A DNA stretch of 64,000 bases from CAVUBL01 sp963837945. Its GTDB lineage: Bacteria; Acidobacteriota; Thermoanaerobaculia; Multivoradales; DATKCC01. Each line of letters starts with the position of its first letter. Positions within the stretch are counted from its first letter, which is position 1. The stretch covers positions 198,131-262,130 of the forward strand of contig CAWIQD010000025.1 of assembly GCA_963837945.1 (NCBI GenBank). The letters are read 5' to 3'. The notes beneath the pieces were generated by a model. It was not told the origin of the DNA and did not search any database. It saw only the letters and a program-made list of their open reading frames with translations. Both the position numbers and the translations under genes were made by a program. Shown here piece after piece: positions 8,835-17,354 of the stretch.

Positions 8835-10249
8835 GGTCGATCGATCCTATCGCGGCGAGCGGGCGCGGCCGGCGGGGCCCCGGCGGCCTCGGCGCTCTTC
8901 TCGGCGGCGCTCCCCCGGAAGGGAAAGTCGGGCGGCAGGCGGACCATCTCGAACAGGACCGCGACGAGCTCGCCGTGCGCCCCGACGCGGTGGGGGCTCA
9001 GGAACTGCCAGACCGTCCGCCCGTCGCGGTCGACCTCGAGGGCGCGGCCGTTCTCGGACTCGGTGATCAGGGTGTCGCCGTTGGGCAGGCGCTGGGCCGT
9101 GCCCAGGGTCTGCGAGTAGAGGTCGGTCCCCGGGTCGCCGCCGTAGTGCCAGAAGACCTGCTGGCTGAACGGGTCGAGCTCGAGCACCCGCGAGCGCTCG
9201 CCGCCCGGCCCGGTGTTGTCGAAGACCAGCAGGTGGCCGTTGGCCAGGACGGTCGGTTGGTGCTGCTTGCGCCACGGACCGGTCTCGGCCCACACGACCT
9301 TCCGGGAGCGCGGGTCGACGACCGCGACGGTGTCGAGCTGGAGGACCGAGATCAGGAGGTTGCCGCGCCGAAAGGCCGGGCTCCGGTCGGCCAGGCTGCC
9401 GTCGAGGATCTCCAGGGTGTTGGTGTGGAAGACGTCCGGGGGCGGTCCGCGGCGCTCGAGGAGCGGCGCGTACAGCGAGCTCCGGAAGGCCTCCGGGATC
9501 GAGATCTTGTCGAGCACGTGCCCGTCGTCGGGCGAGAGCACCGTGATCTCGTCCTCGAGCACGCCGTGGTCGGGGTCGAGCCAGGGCAGGGTCGTGCCCT
9601 CCCGGTCGAGGACGAAGATCCGGCCGTCGGGGGCGACGTCGAGATCGTGATGGGCGCCACCCCGGTAGGCCCATACCAGGTGGGATTGGGCGTCGAGCTC
9701 GACCAGCCCCAGGCCCTCGAAGATGGCGAGGAGCTTGCCGTCGGGAAGCAACCGGGCACGCCGGAAGTACTCGAGCTTGCGGAACTGGTCGCGGGTCGCG
9801 GGATCCTCGAACACCTCCGGGCGGAGCTTCTCCAGCGGGTAGCTCCAGCGGTGGAGCAGGTGGCCCTCCATGTCGATCAGGCGGGCTTCCGGAGCGTGCC
9901 CGGAGACGTAGAGGTTGAGGCCGCGCCAGGCCTCGGGGCGGTCGACGGTCACCGCCGCGGTCTCGGCGCGGGCCGGCCGGTACCCCTGGAGATAGGGCAC
10001 CGCCATCAGGGCCTCCTCGCCTGCGACGTGCCGCCGGCCGGCCGGCGGCGCCTCGGGCCGGCTGCGGGCGGCGTGCCATTTTCCGGCAGGCTGGGCGGCC
10101 GGGGATGGCGGAGCCGGCTCGGCCCCGGTCCGGGCCGGGGTCGCCGCCGCGGCCGGCGGGCCGGAGCGCGGGCCGGCGGCGCGGCCGGCCAGCCAGCCGA
10201 CGGCGAGCGCCGCTGCCACCGCCGCCGCGACCAGGATTCGGGTTTTCAT
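8831..10249 (-). CDS. Arylsulfotransferase-like secreted beta-propeller protein
   Basis: 472 residues with an N-terminal signal anchor (ILVAAAVAAALAVGWLAG), a proline/alanine-rich linker and then repeated beta-propeller blades (LLPDGKLLAIFEGLGLVELD, VLANGHLLVFDN and RLPNGDTLITESENGRALEV as separate blades). The pattern matches the ASST family, whose members transfer sulfate between phenols in the periplasm or only share the fold. The conserved catalytic His could not be assigned securely. Location is presumably periplasmic. Overlaps the Wzt gene by 4 bp, so it is part of the same operon. Confidence 0.7.
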   Translation of the reverse strand: MKTRILVAAAVAAALAVGWLAGRAAGPRSGPPAAAATPARTGAEPAPPSPAAQPAGKWHAARSRPEAPPAGRRHVAGEEALMAVPYLQGYRPARAETAAVTVDRPEAWRGLNLYVSGHAPEARLIDMEGHLLHRWSYPLEKLRPEVFEDPATRDQFRKLEYFRRARLLPDGKLLAIFEGLGLVELDAQSHLVWAYRGGAHHDLDVAPDGRIFVLDREGTTLPWLDPDHGVLEDEITVLSPDDGHVLDKISIPEAFRSSLYAPLLERRGPPPDVFHTNTLEILDGSLADRSPAFRRGNLLISVLQLDTVAVVDPRSRKVVWAETGPWRKQHQPTVLANGHLLVFDNTGPGGERSRVLELDPFSQQVFWHYGGDPGTDLYSQTLGTAQRLPNGDTLITESENGRALEVDRDGRTVWQFLSPHRVGAHGELVAVLFEMVRLPPDFPFRGSAAEKSAEAAGAPPAAPARRDRIDRP

Positions 10250-10280
10250 GCCGGTGCCGCCGTGCGCAGGCCTGAAACGA

Positions 10281-10316
10281 CGGAGCCGCCGGGCGCGCTG
10301 GCACCCGGCGGCTCCG
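10281..10316 (-). terminator. Intrinsic terminator after the PKD protein gene
   Basis: Perfect 13-bp stem (CGGAGCCGCCGGG paired with CCCGGCGGCTCCG) around a 10-nt loop, starting about 20 bp after the minus-strand stop at 10337. On the minus strand it is followed by TCGTTTC, a short T-rich tail. Confidence 0.7.
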
Positions 10317-10336
10317 ACCGCGTCACGTCGCGAAGC

Positions 10337-12892
10337 CTACTGGCCGACGATGTACGCCGGGTCGTTGGAGTCGTTCACCACCTGGCCTGCCGCCAGCAGC
10401 TTGCCCGAGGTGACCTCGATCCGCGCCGTGAAGCCGTCGGGGACGCCTCCTTCCGGCAGCGGGAGGGCACCCGGGTTGATCTGGCGGAACTTGCCGGGGG
10501 GAGCGTGGACGCCCGTCTCGCCCGGCAGCTCGTGCCCGTCGAGGTCGAAGTAGCGCACGTTGTACGTCGCCACCTGGTCCCCGGGGTTGTAGAGCCACAG
10601 GGTGGTTCGGAAGACGTCGTTCTGGCGCAGGCCGGCGAGGGTCAGCGGCTTGCCCGGCACGGCGGCGTCGGCGGCGGTCAAGGCCGGCATGAACTGGCCG
10701 TAGAGCTGGGACGGGTTGGAGACGTCGTAGCTCTCGGCCTGGGCCACCGGGAAGACGCCGGCGCCGCTGTCGCAGTGGATCGCCAGCACGCCCACCGAGC
10801 TCCCCACGTTCCATTCCGACACGATGTTCGGCAACCGCAAGCTCGCCCGGGGCTGCAGGGTGATCTCCGGCAGCGGCGGAGTGGTCTCGGCGGTGACGCC
10901 GGTCGGCGTGTAGGTGGCGGTACAGGTCGCCACCTGGGCGCTCGGGTTGCTCAGCACCACGTCGGTCTGGAACAGGCTGCCGTTGAGGCCCGGCGTGTTG
11001 AGCGCGCCCACCAGGTAGAGGTCGCTCGAGTCGGTCCGGCCGGCCCGGACGAACGACGGGTCCCGGGCCGGCAGCCGGAGGTTGGCACCGTAGGCGAACG
11101 GCCGCGGGCTGTCCGAGGTCGGCTCGATCTCGATCCGGTAGTCCCCCTCGTTGGCGACGCCGAAGGTGTCGGCGAGGACGTTCTCCTGCCACTGCTTCAG
11201 CCCGAACGCGGCGACGACCAGCGGCTCCGCGGTCGACCCCTTCGGGTTGCCGAGAGAGTCGAAGAAGCGCAAGTTGTAGTGCAGGGCCTTGTCGCTCGGG
11301 TTGCTGATGCCGAAGTAGGACAGACGATCGGAGATGTTGTTGAGGCCGACCAGGTGGACCACCTGGGGCGTCCCCGTGCTCAGCGCCTGCGGCTGGTCCT
11401 CGAGCGGCATGCCCGGTACCACCTGGCCGAAGGTGCTGCCGTCCGCCTGGAAGGTGCGGTTGAACGAGGTGACCACCGGCGTGCCTTCGCCCGCCGTCGG
11501 CTCGATCGAGAGGAACCCCTTGATGTTCGAGCGGTTGAAGCCGGCGATGACGTCGGGCAGGTAGAGCGTCGCGTTTGGAGCGATGACCTCCTCGCGCGTC
11601 GGCGGATCGGGCTCCGGGACCCCCTGCTTGTGGAACACGATCTCGACCGTCATCGGGTCGCTGCCCGGGTTGTTGACGTAGAGATCGCTCGACTGGGTGA
11701 GCGCCTTGTCCGCATCCGCCTGGGCGAGCCAGGGCAGTACCACGGTGCGCGACACGGTCTGCGGCGGCGCCCCCGAGACCTTGAAGACCTTGGTGACGCT
11801 CGAGGTCTCCGTGGCGCTGTGCACGGTCAGCGTCGCGGTGTAGTTGCCGTTGTCGCTGTACGCGTGTTGCACGTTCGAACCCTGGGCCGTGGCCCCGTCA
11901 CCGAACTCCCAGGCGCGGCTCGTCACCTTGCCCGTGCTCTTGTCCGTGAAGGAGACCGTCTGGCCGGCGTCGACGGTGCACAGCTCCGTGCCGCCGGTGG
12001 GGATGCAGGAGGCGTCGACGTCGAAGGCGGCGGCGAGGGGTGCCTCGCCGGTGACCGACACGGTCTTGGTCGACGAGTCGGAGCACACCCCGAACTGGCA
12101 CCCGGTGCCGGTGCCGGCCTTGCCGACGGTGAGCTTGACCTGGTAGGAGCCGGCCTTGGCGTAGGTGTGGCTCACCTGGCTGCCGCTGGCGCTCTGTCCG
12201 TCACCGAAGTCCCAGCTGAAGCTCGTTGGACCGCCCGAAGAGGCGCTGGCGTCGAAGCTGACGGTCTGGCCGGCCGCGACGCTCGACGGTGTGAAGCTGA
12301 AGGCGGCGCCCAGGACGTTGCCGCCGCCGGGGGGACCACCGCTTCCGTCGCTGATCGTGACGCTCTTGGAGCCGGGGGTGGCGCTGGCGCAGGCGCTGTT
12401 GGTCGCGGTGACGGACTTCGGGCCGGCCGACGGCCAGGAGATGATCACGGAGGCCCCGCTGCCGTTGATCGCCCCGCCGCCGGTGGCGTTCCAGGTCCAG
12501 GTGCCGGTCGGCGAGCAGCCGTTCTGCCCCGAGCCGGTGAAGGTGAGCGACTGGTCGACCTGCCCGGAGCTCGCCCCGGTGATCGAGATCGAGGGCGTGG
12601 GCGGCGGCGGAGTCGGCGTGCCGGAGCTCACGACGATCGTGTACGGCAGCGTGAAGGTGGCGCTCGTCTCGCTTCCCCGATGGACCTGGAGGCGCGGCTT
12701 GAAGCTGCCGGTCGCCGAGAAGGGGTGGGTCGTGATCGGCGAAGTGGTGTGGCCGCTCGTCTCGTAGGTCTCCGTCACCGTTCCAGTCGTAGTCCCACTG
12801 GTCCGGGGGACCCGTCGAGCTGTCGGTGAACTCAGGGTGTCACTGGTGTGGATGTAGCAGTGGACGCCATCCGGAATGAAGCAGTTGAACAT
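10337..12892 (-). CDS. PKD-domain secreted protein, C-terminal part (separated from 12840-15176 by frameshifts)
   Basis: The open frame holds 851 residues. It carries PKD-type repeats (FSWDFGDGQSASGSQVSHTY, then RAWEFGDGATAQGSNVQHAY). These are followed by about three related blocks of 120-150 residues (LYVNNPGSDPMTVEIVF, FGISNPSDKALHYNLRFF, VVLSNPSAQVATCTATY, LWLYNPGDQVATYNVRYF). The first codons are not a natural start: the sequence continues the upstream frame after several indels between 12775 and 12893. Corrected, the whole reads through as one secreted protein of about 1600 residues beginning at 15176. The role is probably extracellular binding or surface display. Confidence 0.7.
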   Translation of the reverse strand: MFNCFIPDGVHCYIHTSDTLSSPTARRVPRTSGTTTGTVTETYETSGHTTSPITTHPFSATGSFKPRLQVHRGSETSATFTLPYTIVVSSGTPTPPPPTPSISITGASSGQVDQSLTFTGSGQNGCSPTGTWTWNATGGGAINGSGASVIISWPSAGPKSVTATNSACASATPGSKSVTISDGSGGPPGGGNVLGAAFSFTPSSVAAGQTVSFDASASSGGPTSFSWDFGDGQSASGSQVSHTYAKAGSYQVKLTVGKAGTGTGCQFGVCSDSSTKTVSVTGEAPLAAAFDVDASCIPTGGTELCTVDAGQTVSFTDKSTGKVTSRAWEFGDGATAQGSNVQHAYSDNGNYTATLTVHSATETSSVTKVFKVSGAPPQTVSRTVVLPWLAQADADKALTQSSDLYVNNPGSDPMTVEIVFHKQGVPEPDPPTREEVIAPNATLYLPDVIAGFNRSNIKGFLSIEPTAGEGTPVVTSFNRTFQADGSTFGQVVPGMPLEDQPQALSTGTPQVVHLVGLNNISDRLSYFGISNPSDKALHYNLRFFDSLGNPKGSTAEPLVVAAFGLKQWQENVLADTFGVANEGDYRIEIEPTSDSPRPFAYGANLRLPARDPSFVRAGRTDSSDLYLVGALNTPGLNGSLFQTDVVLSNPSAQVATCTATYTPTGVTAETTPPLPEITLQPRASLRLPNIVSEWNVGSSVGVLAIHCDSGAGVFPVAQAESYDVSNPSQLYGQFMPALTAADAAVPGKPLTLAGLRQNDVFRTTLWLYNPGDQVATYNVRYFDLDGHELPGETGVHAPPGKFRQINPGALPLPEGGVPDGFTARIEVTSGKLLAAGQVVNDSNDPAYIVGQ

Positions 12893-15176
12893 TGAAATTC
12901 GCCACCAGTGGCGTCGTCTGGACGATCGTGACGTTGAGCGGCGCGCTGGTCCGGCCCACGACGTCGATGCAGTTGCGCACCTTCACCTGGACCGTCTTGA
13001 CGCCCGTGCTGGTGTACGAGTGCGTCGGGTTGGGACCGTTGACCGGGTCGGAGGTGAAGGCCTGGAAGCCCGCGCCGTCGCCGAAGTCCCAGCTCCACTC
13101 CGTGGCGCCCGGGACGTTGACGTGGAACTGCACCGTGCCGGCTGCGAACGAGTCATTGGTCGGTGCGAAGGAGCCGTCGGCGGGCAGCGACGGGAGCGCT
13201 CCCAGGCTGAAGGTCACGCTCTTCGAAGCCTGGCCGCTGGTGTTGGACGCGGTGAAGGTGGCCGTGTAGGCGGCCGGGGGCACCGCATTTGCCTTGGTGT
13301 CCCAGACGAACGGGTTGGAGCTGCTCGCCCCCCCGGGCGCCTGGTTGGTGGTGCCCTGGTCGACGACCTCCCAGCCGGTGGTCAGCGTCGGCTTGCCGGT
13401 CACGCCGGCAGCCGTCAGGGTGACCGGCTGGCACTGAAGCGGGCTGGCGGGAGAGACGCTCAGGCTGCCGATCGCCGGCGCCGGGTCGAGGACCGTGAGG
13501 GTCTTTACCTTCGGGTCGCTCGGGCCGGCGGCGTTGCTCGAGGTGAGGGTGATCTGGTGAGGACCCTGGGTGGAGAAGGTCACACCCGAAGGGTTCTCGG
13601 CGATCGAGCTCGTCGGCGTGCCGCCGGCGAGGCTCCAGCTCCAGCTCGTCGGGCCGCCGGTCGACTGGTCGGCGAAGGTCACCGCCGTGCCCGGGTAGAC
13701 CTGGCTCGGGCTCCAGGTGAAGTCGGCGACCGGCGCCACGCCGCCGGTGCGGCGGTGGATGTCGAAGATCGAGTTCGCCATGCGGTAGAAGTACTCACCG
13801 TAGAACTTGCCATCGCGCGGCATGACCCAGTTGAAGCCGGTGGGGTTGCGCCGGTAGTACCAGCCCCAGTAGCCGGTGGGCTGGGACTGCCCGGTGTAGG
13901 GGTTCGGCAGGTTCTTCGCCGGCGGCGTGATGTCCCGGGGGCTCGCCGGGTTCGAGACGTCGAGGAGCCACTCGTTCTGGGTCGTCGGGCTCGTGAGGCT
14001 GCCGGCGCACTGGGTGTCGTTGCCCAGGTAGAGGAAGGGCGTGCTCCCGCTCATCGAGAAGGTGGCGTACTGGCTGACGTCCGCGGCGTGGCTCATGCGC
14101 CAGATCGGGCTGGGTGAGCCGCAGCTCCCCGAGGACAGGCAGGAGACGTCGTAGATCTGGGTCTCACTGCTCGCCCGCACCGCGAGGTAGATCTTGCCGG
14201 CGGGCGTGGTCCACAGGGCGTTGCCGTAGACCGGCAGGATCGCGCCGGCGGCGGAGCGGACGTCGACGCTCAGGACCGGTGCGCTCAGCGACTGCAGGTT
14301 CGTCGGGTTGGCGACGTTGTAGATCTTGACGTGGTTGGCCTGGTGGAAGCCACCCTTGACGGAGGTCGCGAGGAAGTGGCCGGTGCCGGAGAGATAGGTC
14401 ACCGAGCTGTCGGAACCGATGGTTCCCAAGTAGACACCGGGGCAGCCGATCTGAGCCGGCGTATCGTCCCGGCAGTAGGAGTAGTCCGCCAGCGCCCGGT
14501 CCATGTCGTAGACGCGCACGCCCTTGCCCTGGAAGGCGGCGAAGGCATAGTTGGTGCTGCCCTGCTTCGCGGCCCAGACCTGGAAAGCGTTCTTGCCGCT
14601 GCCGGCGTCCTGGTAGGCGACCTTTGGATGGATCTTGTCCGCGAGGTTGAGGATCACCAGGCCGGTGCTGCTGTCCATGGTGACGGCCGCCATCGTGTCG
14701 ACGCCGGTGGGAGCGTCGACGTCGTAGACCGGGTCCTTGTCCTCCGGGGGGGCGAGGTAGACCGGGATGTTGAAGGGGTTCGAGAGGTCGATGACCCCCT
14801 GACGGCTCGGCGCGCCCGGGGTGGTGCGAGCGTCCCAGACCTGGAGGCCCTTGTGGATCGCGGCGAAGATCCAGCCGTTCTCGATGTCGATCGCCTGCCA
14901 GAACGGATCGTTGATGTCGAAGAGGCCGGCGCGGAACGAGGACGAGTTGTCCCGGTTCGCCGGGAGCTGGCCGGCGTCGACCGGTTCGATCTCACCCCAG
15001 AGCGACTGAGGCACGGAGGTGGCGGGCGAGTTGCAAGTCGAGAAGCCGCAGGTGTCGCTCGGGCAGCCGCTCTGGGCCATCCCCGGGTGGGGCGCGAGGA
15101 TCGCGGCGAGACCGGCGAGACCGGCGGTCAGACCGGCAGGGCGAAGGGCCTTCAGGGCTCGAAGAAGAGACTGCAT
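12840..15176 (-). CDS. PKD-domain secreted protein, N-terminal part
   Basis: 778 residues from ATG 15176 with a signal peptide (about residues 1-34, ending HPGMAQ). Residues about 40-470 look like LVIVD-type beta-propeller repeats (GWIFAAIHKGLQVWDA, LVILNLAD, VKIYNVANPTNLQSL, WLLDVSNPASPRDI). PKD domains follow (TSWSWSLAGGTPTSS, EWSWDFGDGAGFQAF). The frame stops at 12840 shortly after VANF. The next PKD domain continues in other frames: CFIPDGVHCYIHTSDTL, then EFTDSSTGPPDQWDYDWNGDG, then TYETSGHTTSP. Three single-base indels within about 120 bp would restore one gene with 10337-12892. Likely extracellular. Confidence 0.75.
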   Translation of the reverse strand: MQSLLRALKALRPAGLTAGLAGLAAILAPHPGMAQSGCPSDTCGFSTCNSPATSVPQSLWGEIEPVDAGQLPANRDNSSSFRAGLFDINDPFWQAIDIENGWIFAAIHKGLQVWDARTTPGAPSRQGVIDLSNPFNIPVYLAPPEDKDPVYDVDAPTGVDTMAAVTMDSSTGLVILNLADKIHPKVAYQDAGSGKNAFQVWAAKQGSTNYAFAAFQGKGVRVYDMDRALADYSYCRDDTPAQIGCPGVYLGTIGSDSSVTYLSGTGHFLATSVKGGFHQANHVKIYNVANPTNLQSLSAPVLSVDVRSAAGAILPVYGNALWTTPAGKIYLAVRASSETQIYDVSCLSSGSCGSPSPIWRMSHAADVSQYATFSMSGSTPFLYLGNDTQCAGSLTSPTTQNEWLLDVSNPASPRDITPPAKNLPNPYTGQSQPTGYWGWYYRRNPTGFNWVMPRDGKFYGEYFYRMANSIFDIHRRTGGVAPVADFTWSPSQVYPGTAVTFADQSTGGPTSWSWSLAGGTPTSSIAENPSGVTFSTQGPHQITLTSSNAAGPSDPKVKTLTVLDPAPAIGSLSVSPASPLQCQPVTLTAAGVTGKPTLTTGWEVVDQGTTNQAPGGASSSNPFVWDTKANAVPPAAYTATFTASNTSGQASKSVTFSLGALPSLPADGSFAPTNDSFAAGTVQFHVNVPGATEWSWDFGDGAGFQAFTSDPVNGPNPTHSYTSTGVKTVQVKVRNCIDVVGRTSAPLNVTIVQTTPLVANFNVQLLHSGWRPLLHPHQ

Positions 15177-15511
15177 CAGAGAATCTCCAGCTCGCTCCCG
15201 CGACGGATCGGCGAAGCCGGGTTCCGAGGCGGCAAAGCTTCAAAGTGGCCCCTTGCACGCGAGGTGGCAAGGGCGAGTAGACGGCATCCCTCTGGCTCGT
15301 CAGGGCCGTCGCAATGCGACGCCACCCCCGTCGAGCCGCGACCGATGGAGCGCGGATCCCGGAAAGCGATCAGAACCGGCACATGGGGCGGGCTGCCGAG
15401 CTGCTGCGCGGCGCGGCCGCAAGGCGTCAACGCGCAACACGGGTCGGCTCCGCCCTCCTAAGAGAGGAAACGGGGTGGGCCCGGCAAGCCGGGCCCACCC
15501 GAAAGTGACGG
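15177..15511 (-). other. Intergenic leader of the PKD gene
   Basis: The 335 bp between the PKD gene and paralog 1 hold the paralog-1 terminator hairpin (15473-15500) and a small hairpin (CCCTTGC/GCAAGGG, 15250-15273) about 75 bp upstream of the PKD start. No convincing -35/-10 pair was seen. Confidence 0.5.
15473..15500 (-). terminator. Hairpin after secreted paralog 1
   Basis: Perfect 13-bp inverted repeat GGGTGGGCCCGGC/GCCGGGCCCACCC with a 2-nt spacer, 11 bp after the stop at 15512. On the minus strand CCGTTTC follows. There is no long U-tract, so it may act as an RNA-stabilising hairpin as well as a terminator. Near-identical hairpins follow paralogs 2 and 3. Confidence 0.65.
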
Positions 15512-16786
15512 CTACGCGGCGCCGCCGATGATGATGGTGTTCGGGCTGCAGGCGCTGTCGAGCTGGATCGCGTCGAACCCGACGCTGAACCGGCCCTCGG
15601 CGCTCATCACCGTGGTCACCCAGTTCTGAGAGAACGGAGCGTACGGCGAGCCCATCACCGTGGTGTTGAGGTTGAGGTAGATCCAGCCGAAGTCGAATGG
15701 CACCGGCAGGTCCGAGCCGCCGACCGCGACGCTCTGCGTCTCGTTCGGGAAGGGCTGGAGCCCCGGGTTGCCAGGGATACCCGAAACCGGCGAGGTCTCG
15801 GGAACGTTCGGCTGCTCCTGCTCGTCGAAGATCACGATCTCTGTCTGGCCGAGCGGCCACCAGGCCGGCTCCGTACCGCAGGTCACCGCGGAGAAGTCCG
15901 CGACGCCCGTGCCGCGCCAGACCACCAGGTTCGTGCCGCCGGTGAACAGGCCGCCGTTGACGTAGCGGCTGGCGAAGGTCGTCGACAGCGGCTCGCGGTC
16001 GTCGGCCGAGCTCGCCGCCACGTACCGGCCGTAGAACGTGAAGTCGCCGGGCGCGAACGAGGCCGAGTCGGCCTCGACGTGGACCAGCGTCTCGCCCTGG
16101 GCGAAGTTGTTCTCGGCGTCGACGTAGAAGTAGTCACCCCAGAGGATGTTCCGGTCGCCGGCGATGCCGGCGCCGCCCTTGACGAAGTAGCCGGCCGCCG
16201 TCGGGAAGTCCCGCGAGCAGGCGTTCGACACGTCGACCGTCACGTAGCCGCGCATCACGTTGTCGCCGTGATTCTCCCCGGCGCAGGTGCCGAGCAGGTG
16301 CGACTGGTTGCCGGTCAGCCACTCCTGGAGGTGAGCCACGAAGTCCGAGGTGAGCGTCGGGGTGTTGAACGGCAGGATGCCGGTGCAGCTCGCGAAGTTG
16401 ATGTCCTGCGAGAACATGCCCTTCGGGCTGATCGTGTCCGACGGATCCTGGCCCGCGGACGCCGTCACCGGCAGGCTGCCGTTGACCAGCACGTCGCGCA
16501 GGTTGATCGTCTGGACGTCGTAGCCGGTCAGGTAGATGTCGAAGTCGAGCACCGGCACCGACCAGTCCGACCAGATGGTGACGTGGGCCAGGGTCGCCGA
16601 CGCCGAGGCGTTGTTGACCGAGAACAGCGTGGTCTGGCCGTTCGGGTTGTCGAGGTTGACCTCGAAGTAGGGCAGCAGCAAGGTCGCCGCGGGTACGTCG
16701 TCGATCGTGCAGATCGCGGCGAACGCCTGACCGCCCAGGGCCAGGAGGCCCAGAAGAGCGATGCAGACAACTGTCTTTTTCATCAT
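15512..16786 (-). CDS. Secreted protein, paralog 1 of 3, function unknown
   Basis: 424 residues starting MMKKTVVCIALLG with a clear signal peptide ending QAFA. A GAGGAG ribosome site lies about 15 nt upstream. The mature protein begins ICTIDDVPAATLLLPYFEV and is very similar along its full length to paralogs 2 (17355-18620) and 3 (19086-20357). The blocks WSDWSVPVLDFDIYLTGYD, HLQEWLTGNQSHLLG, FDEQEQPNVPETSPVSG and CSPNTIIIGG occur with few changes. It is rich in beta-strand-like, Asn/Thr/Gly-rich segments with a few cysteines. Probably a periplasmic or surface protein. I do not recognise the family. A strong promoter lies about 400 bp upstream (17192-17220). Confidence 0.8.
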   Translation of the reverse strand: MMKKTVVCIALLGLLALGGQAFAAICTIDDVPAATLLLPYFEVNLDNPNGQTTLFSVNNASASATLAHVTIWSDWSVPVLDFDIYLTGYDVQTINLRDVLVNGSLPVTASAGQDPSDTISPKGMFSQDINFASCTGILPFNTPTLTSDFVAHLQEWLTGNQSHLLGTCAGENHGDNVMRGYVTVDVSNACSRDFPTAAGYFVKGGAGIAGDRNILWGDYFYVDAENNFAQGETLVHVEADSASFAPGDFTFYGRYVAASSADDREPLSTTFASRYVNGGLFTGGTNLVVWRGTGVADFSAVTCGTEPAWWPLGQTEIVIFDEQEQPNVPETSPVSGIPGNPGLQPFPNETQSVAVGGSDLPVPFDFGWIYLNLNTTVMGSPYAPFSQNWVTTVMSAEGRFSVGFDAIQLDSACSPNTIIIGGAA

Positions 16787-16824
16787 TTGGAGACAATCTC
16801 CTCACAAGATTCGTGTTTCGGGTT

Positions 16825-16843
16825 CCCCGGCTCCGAGCCGGGG
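16825..16843 (-). promoter_or_regulatory. Leader hairpin upstream of paralog 1
   Basis: CCCCGGCTC and GAGCCGGGG pair perfectly across one base, within the leader and about 40 nt before the start codon. It could be an attenuator or stability element. No U-tract follows. Confidence 0.45.
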
Positions 16844-16908
16844 TCCTTCAAGGGACGCGTGAGCCGGACTGGTGCCGGCCCGTCTTCCTCTCCTCTACGA
16901 AGTAGCTC

Positions 16909-16924
16909 ATCACCTCCCGTTCAA
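16909..16924 (-). promoter_or_regulatory. Leader block shared with paralog 2
   Basis: On the minus strand TTGAACGGGAGGTGAT, identical over 16 nt to 18772-18787. It contains an extended match to the anti-Shine-Dalgarno sequence of the 16S RNA (GGAGGTGAT). No good start codon follows at normal spacing, so its role in the leader is open. Confidence 0.5.
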
Positions 16925-17191
16925 GGACTCTTGTACCGCGATGCCGAAGACCTGCGTATGTTCTCGGCGGGCTGCCGGGCAGCCCGCGGACTCGGCTCTC
17001 GAATGCGCACCTTCAAGGCCAGTAGATTCATCCAAGCATGGCGATGAGGCGATAGCAAACGTCATTGTGCCAGATCCTCCGGCGGGTGGCAAGGACCGGC
17101 CACCCTTTCCGGTTGGACCGCCGCTCGATCCAGAGCCACACCGGCTCCCCCGGCGTCCAATCTCTGTCTTCGAAGCGGTCTATGCTGCGGC

Positions 17192-17220
17192 AGTATAGAG
17201 ACGGGTCAGCGACCTGTCAA
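17192..17220 (-). promoter_or_regulatory. Sigma-70-type promoter for paralog 1
   Basis: Minus strand TTGACA (17215-17220), 17-bp spacer, TATACT (17192-17197). Near-consensus, pointing to paralog 1. It implies a long leader of about 400 nt. Confidence 0.75.
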
Positions 17221-17315
17221 GCACTTTCTGCGGCGGTAGCGGGGACAAGTGCTGCGGAGCCGGGCGGCTATGTGCCCAGACCATTTCTCGTGCGGGGTCG
17301 CAGGGGGATGAAACG

Positions 17316-17343
17316 GGGTGGGCCCGGCAAGCCGAGCCCACCC
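17316..17343 (-). terminator. Hairpin after secreted paralog 2
   Basis: Same 13-bp hairpin as after paralog 1 with one mismatch (GGGTGGGCCCGGC/GCCGAGCCCACCC), 11 bp after the stop at 17355. The minus-strand flank is CCGTTTC again. Confidence 0.6.
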
Positions 17344-17354
17344 GAAGACGACGG

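Larger units (their letters stand above)
16787..17354 (-). other. Long 5' leader of paralog 1 and intergenic region
   Basis: The 568 bp contain no credible gene. The part from about 17185 down to 16787 should be a roughly 400-nt untranslated leader, given the promoter at 17192-17220. It carries the block shared with paralog 2 (16909-16924) and a 9-bp hairpin (16825-16843) just upstream of the ribosome site. The remainder, toward 17354, holds the paralog-2 hairpin. Confidence 0.6.

Noticed and set aside
15180..15420. Cyclic-di-GMP riboswitch before the PKD gene
   Set aside because: The conserved ACGCAAAGCC-type core was not found.
16910..17092. 60-residue minus-strand ORF in the leader of paralog 1 ending ESLNGR
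   Set aside because: Its last codons match the leader of paralog 2, but the latter has no start codon, so coding is not supported.
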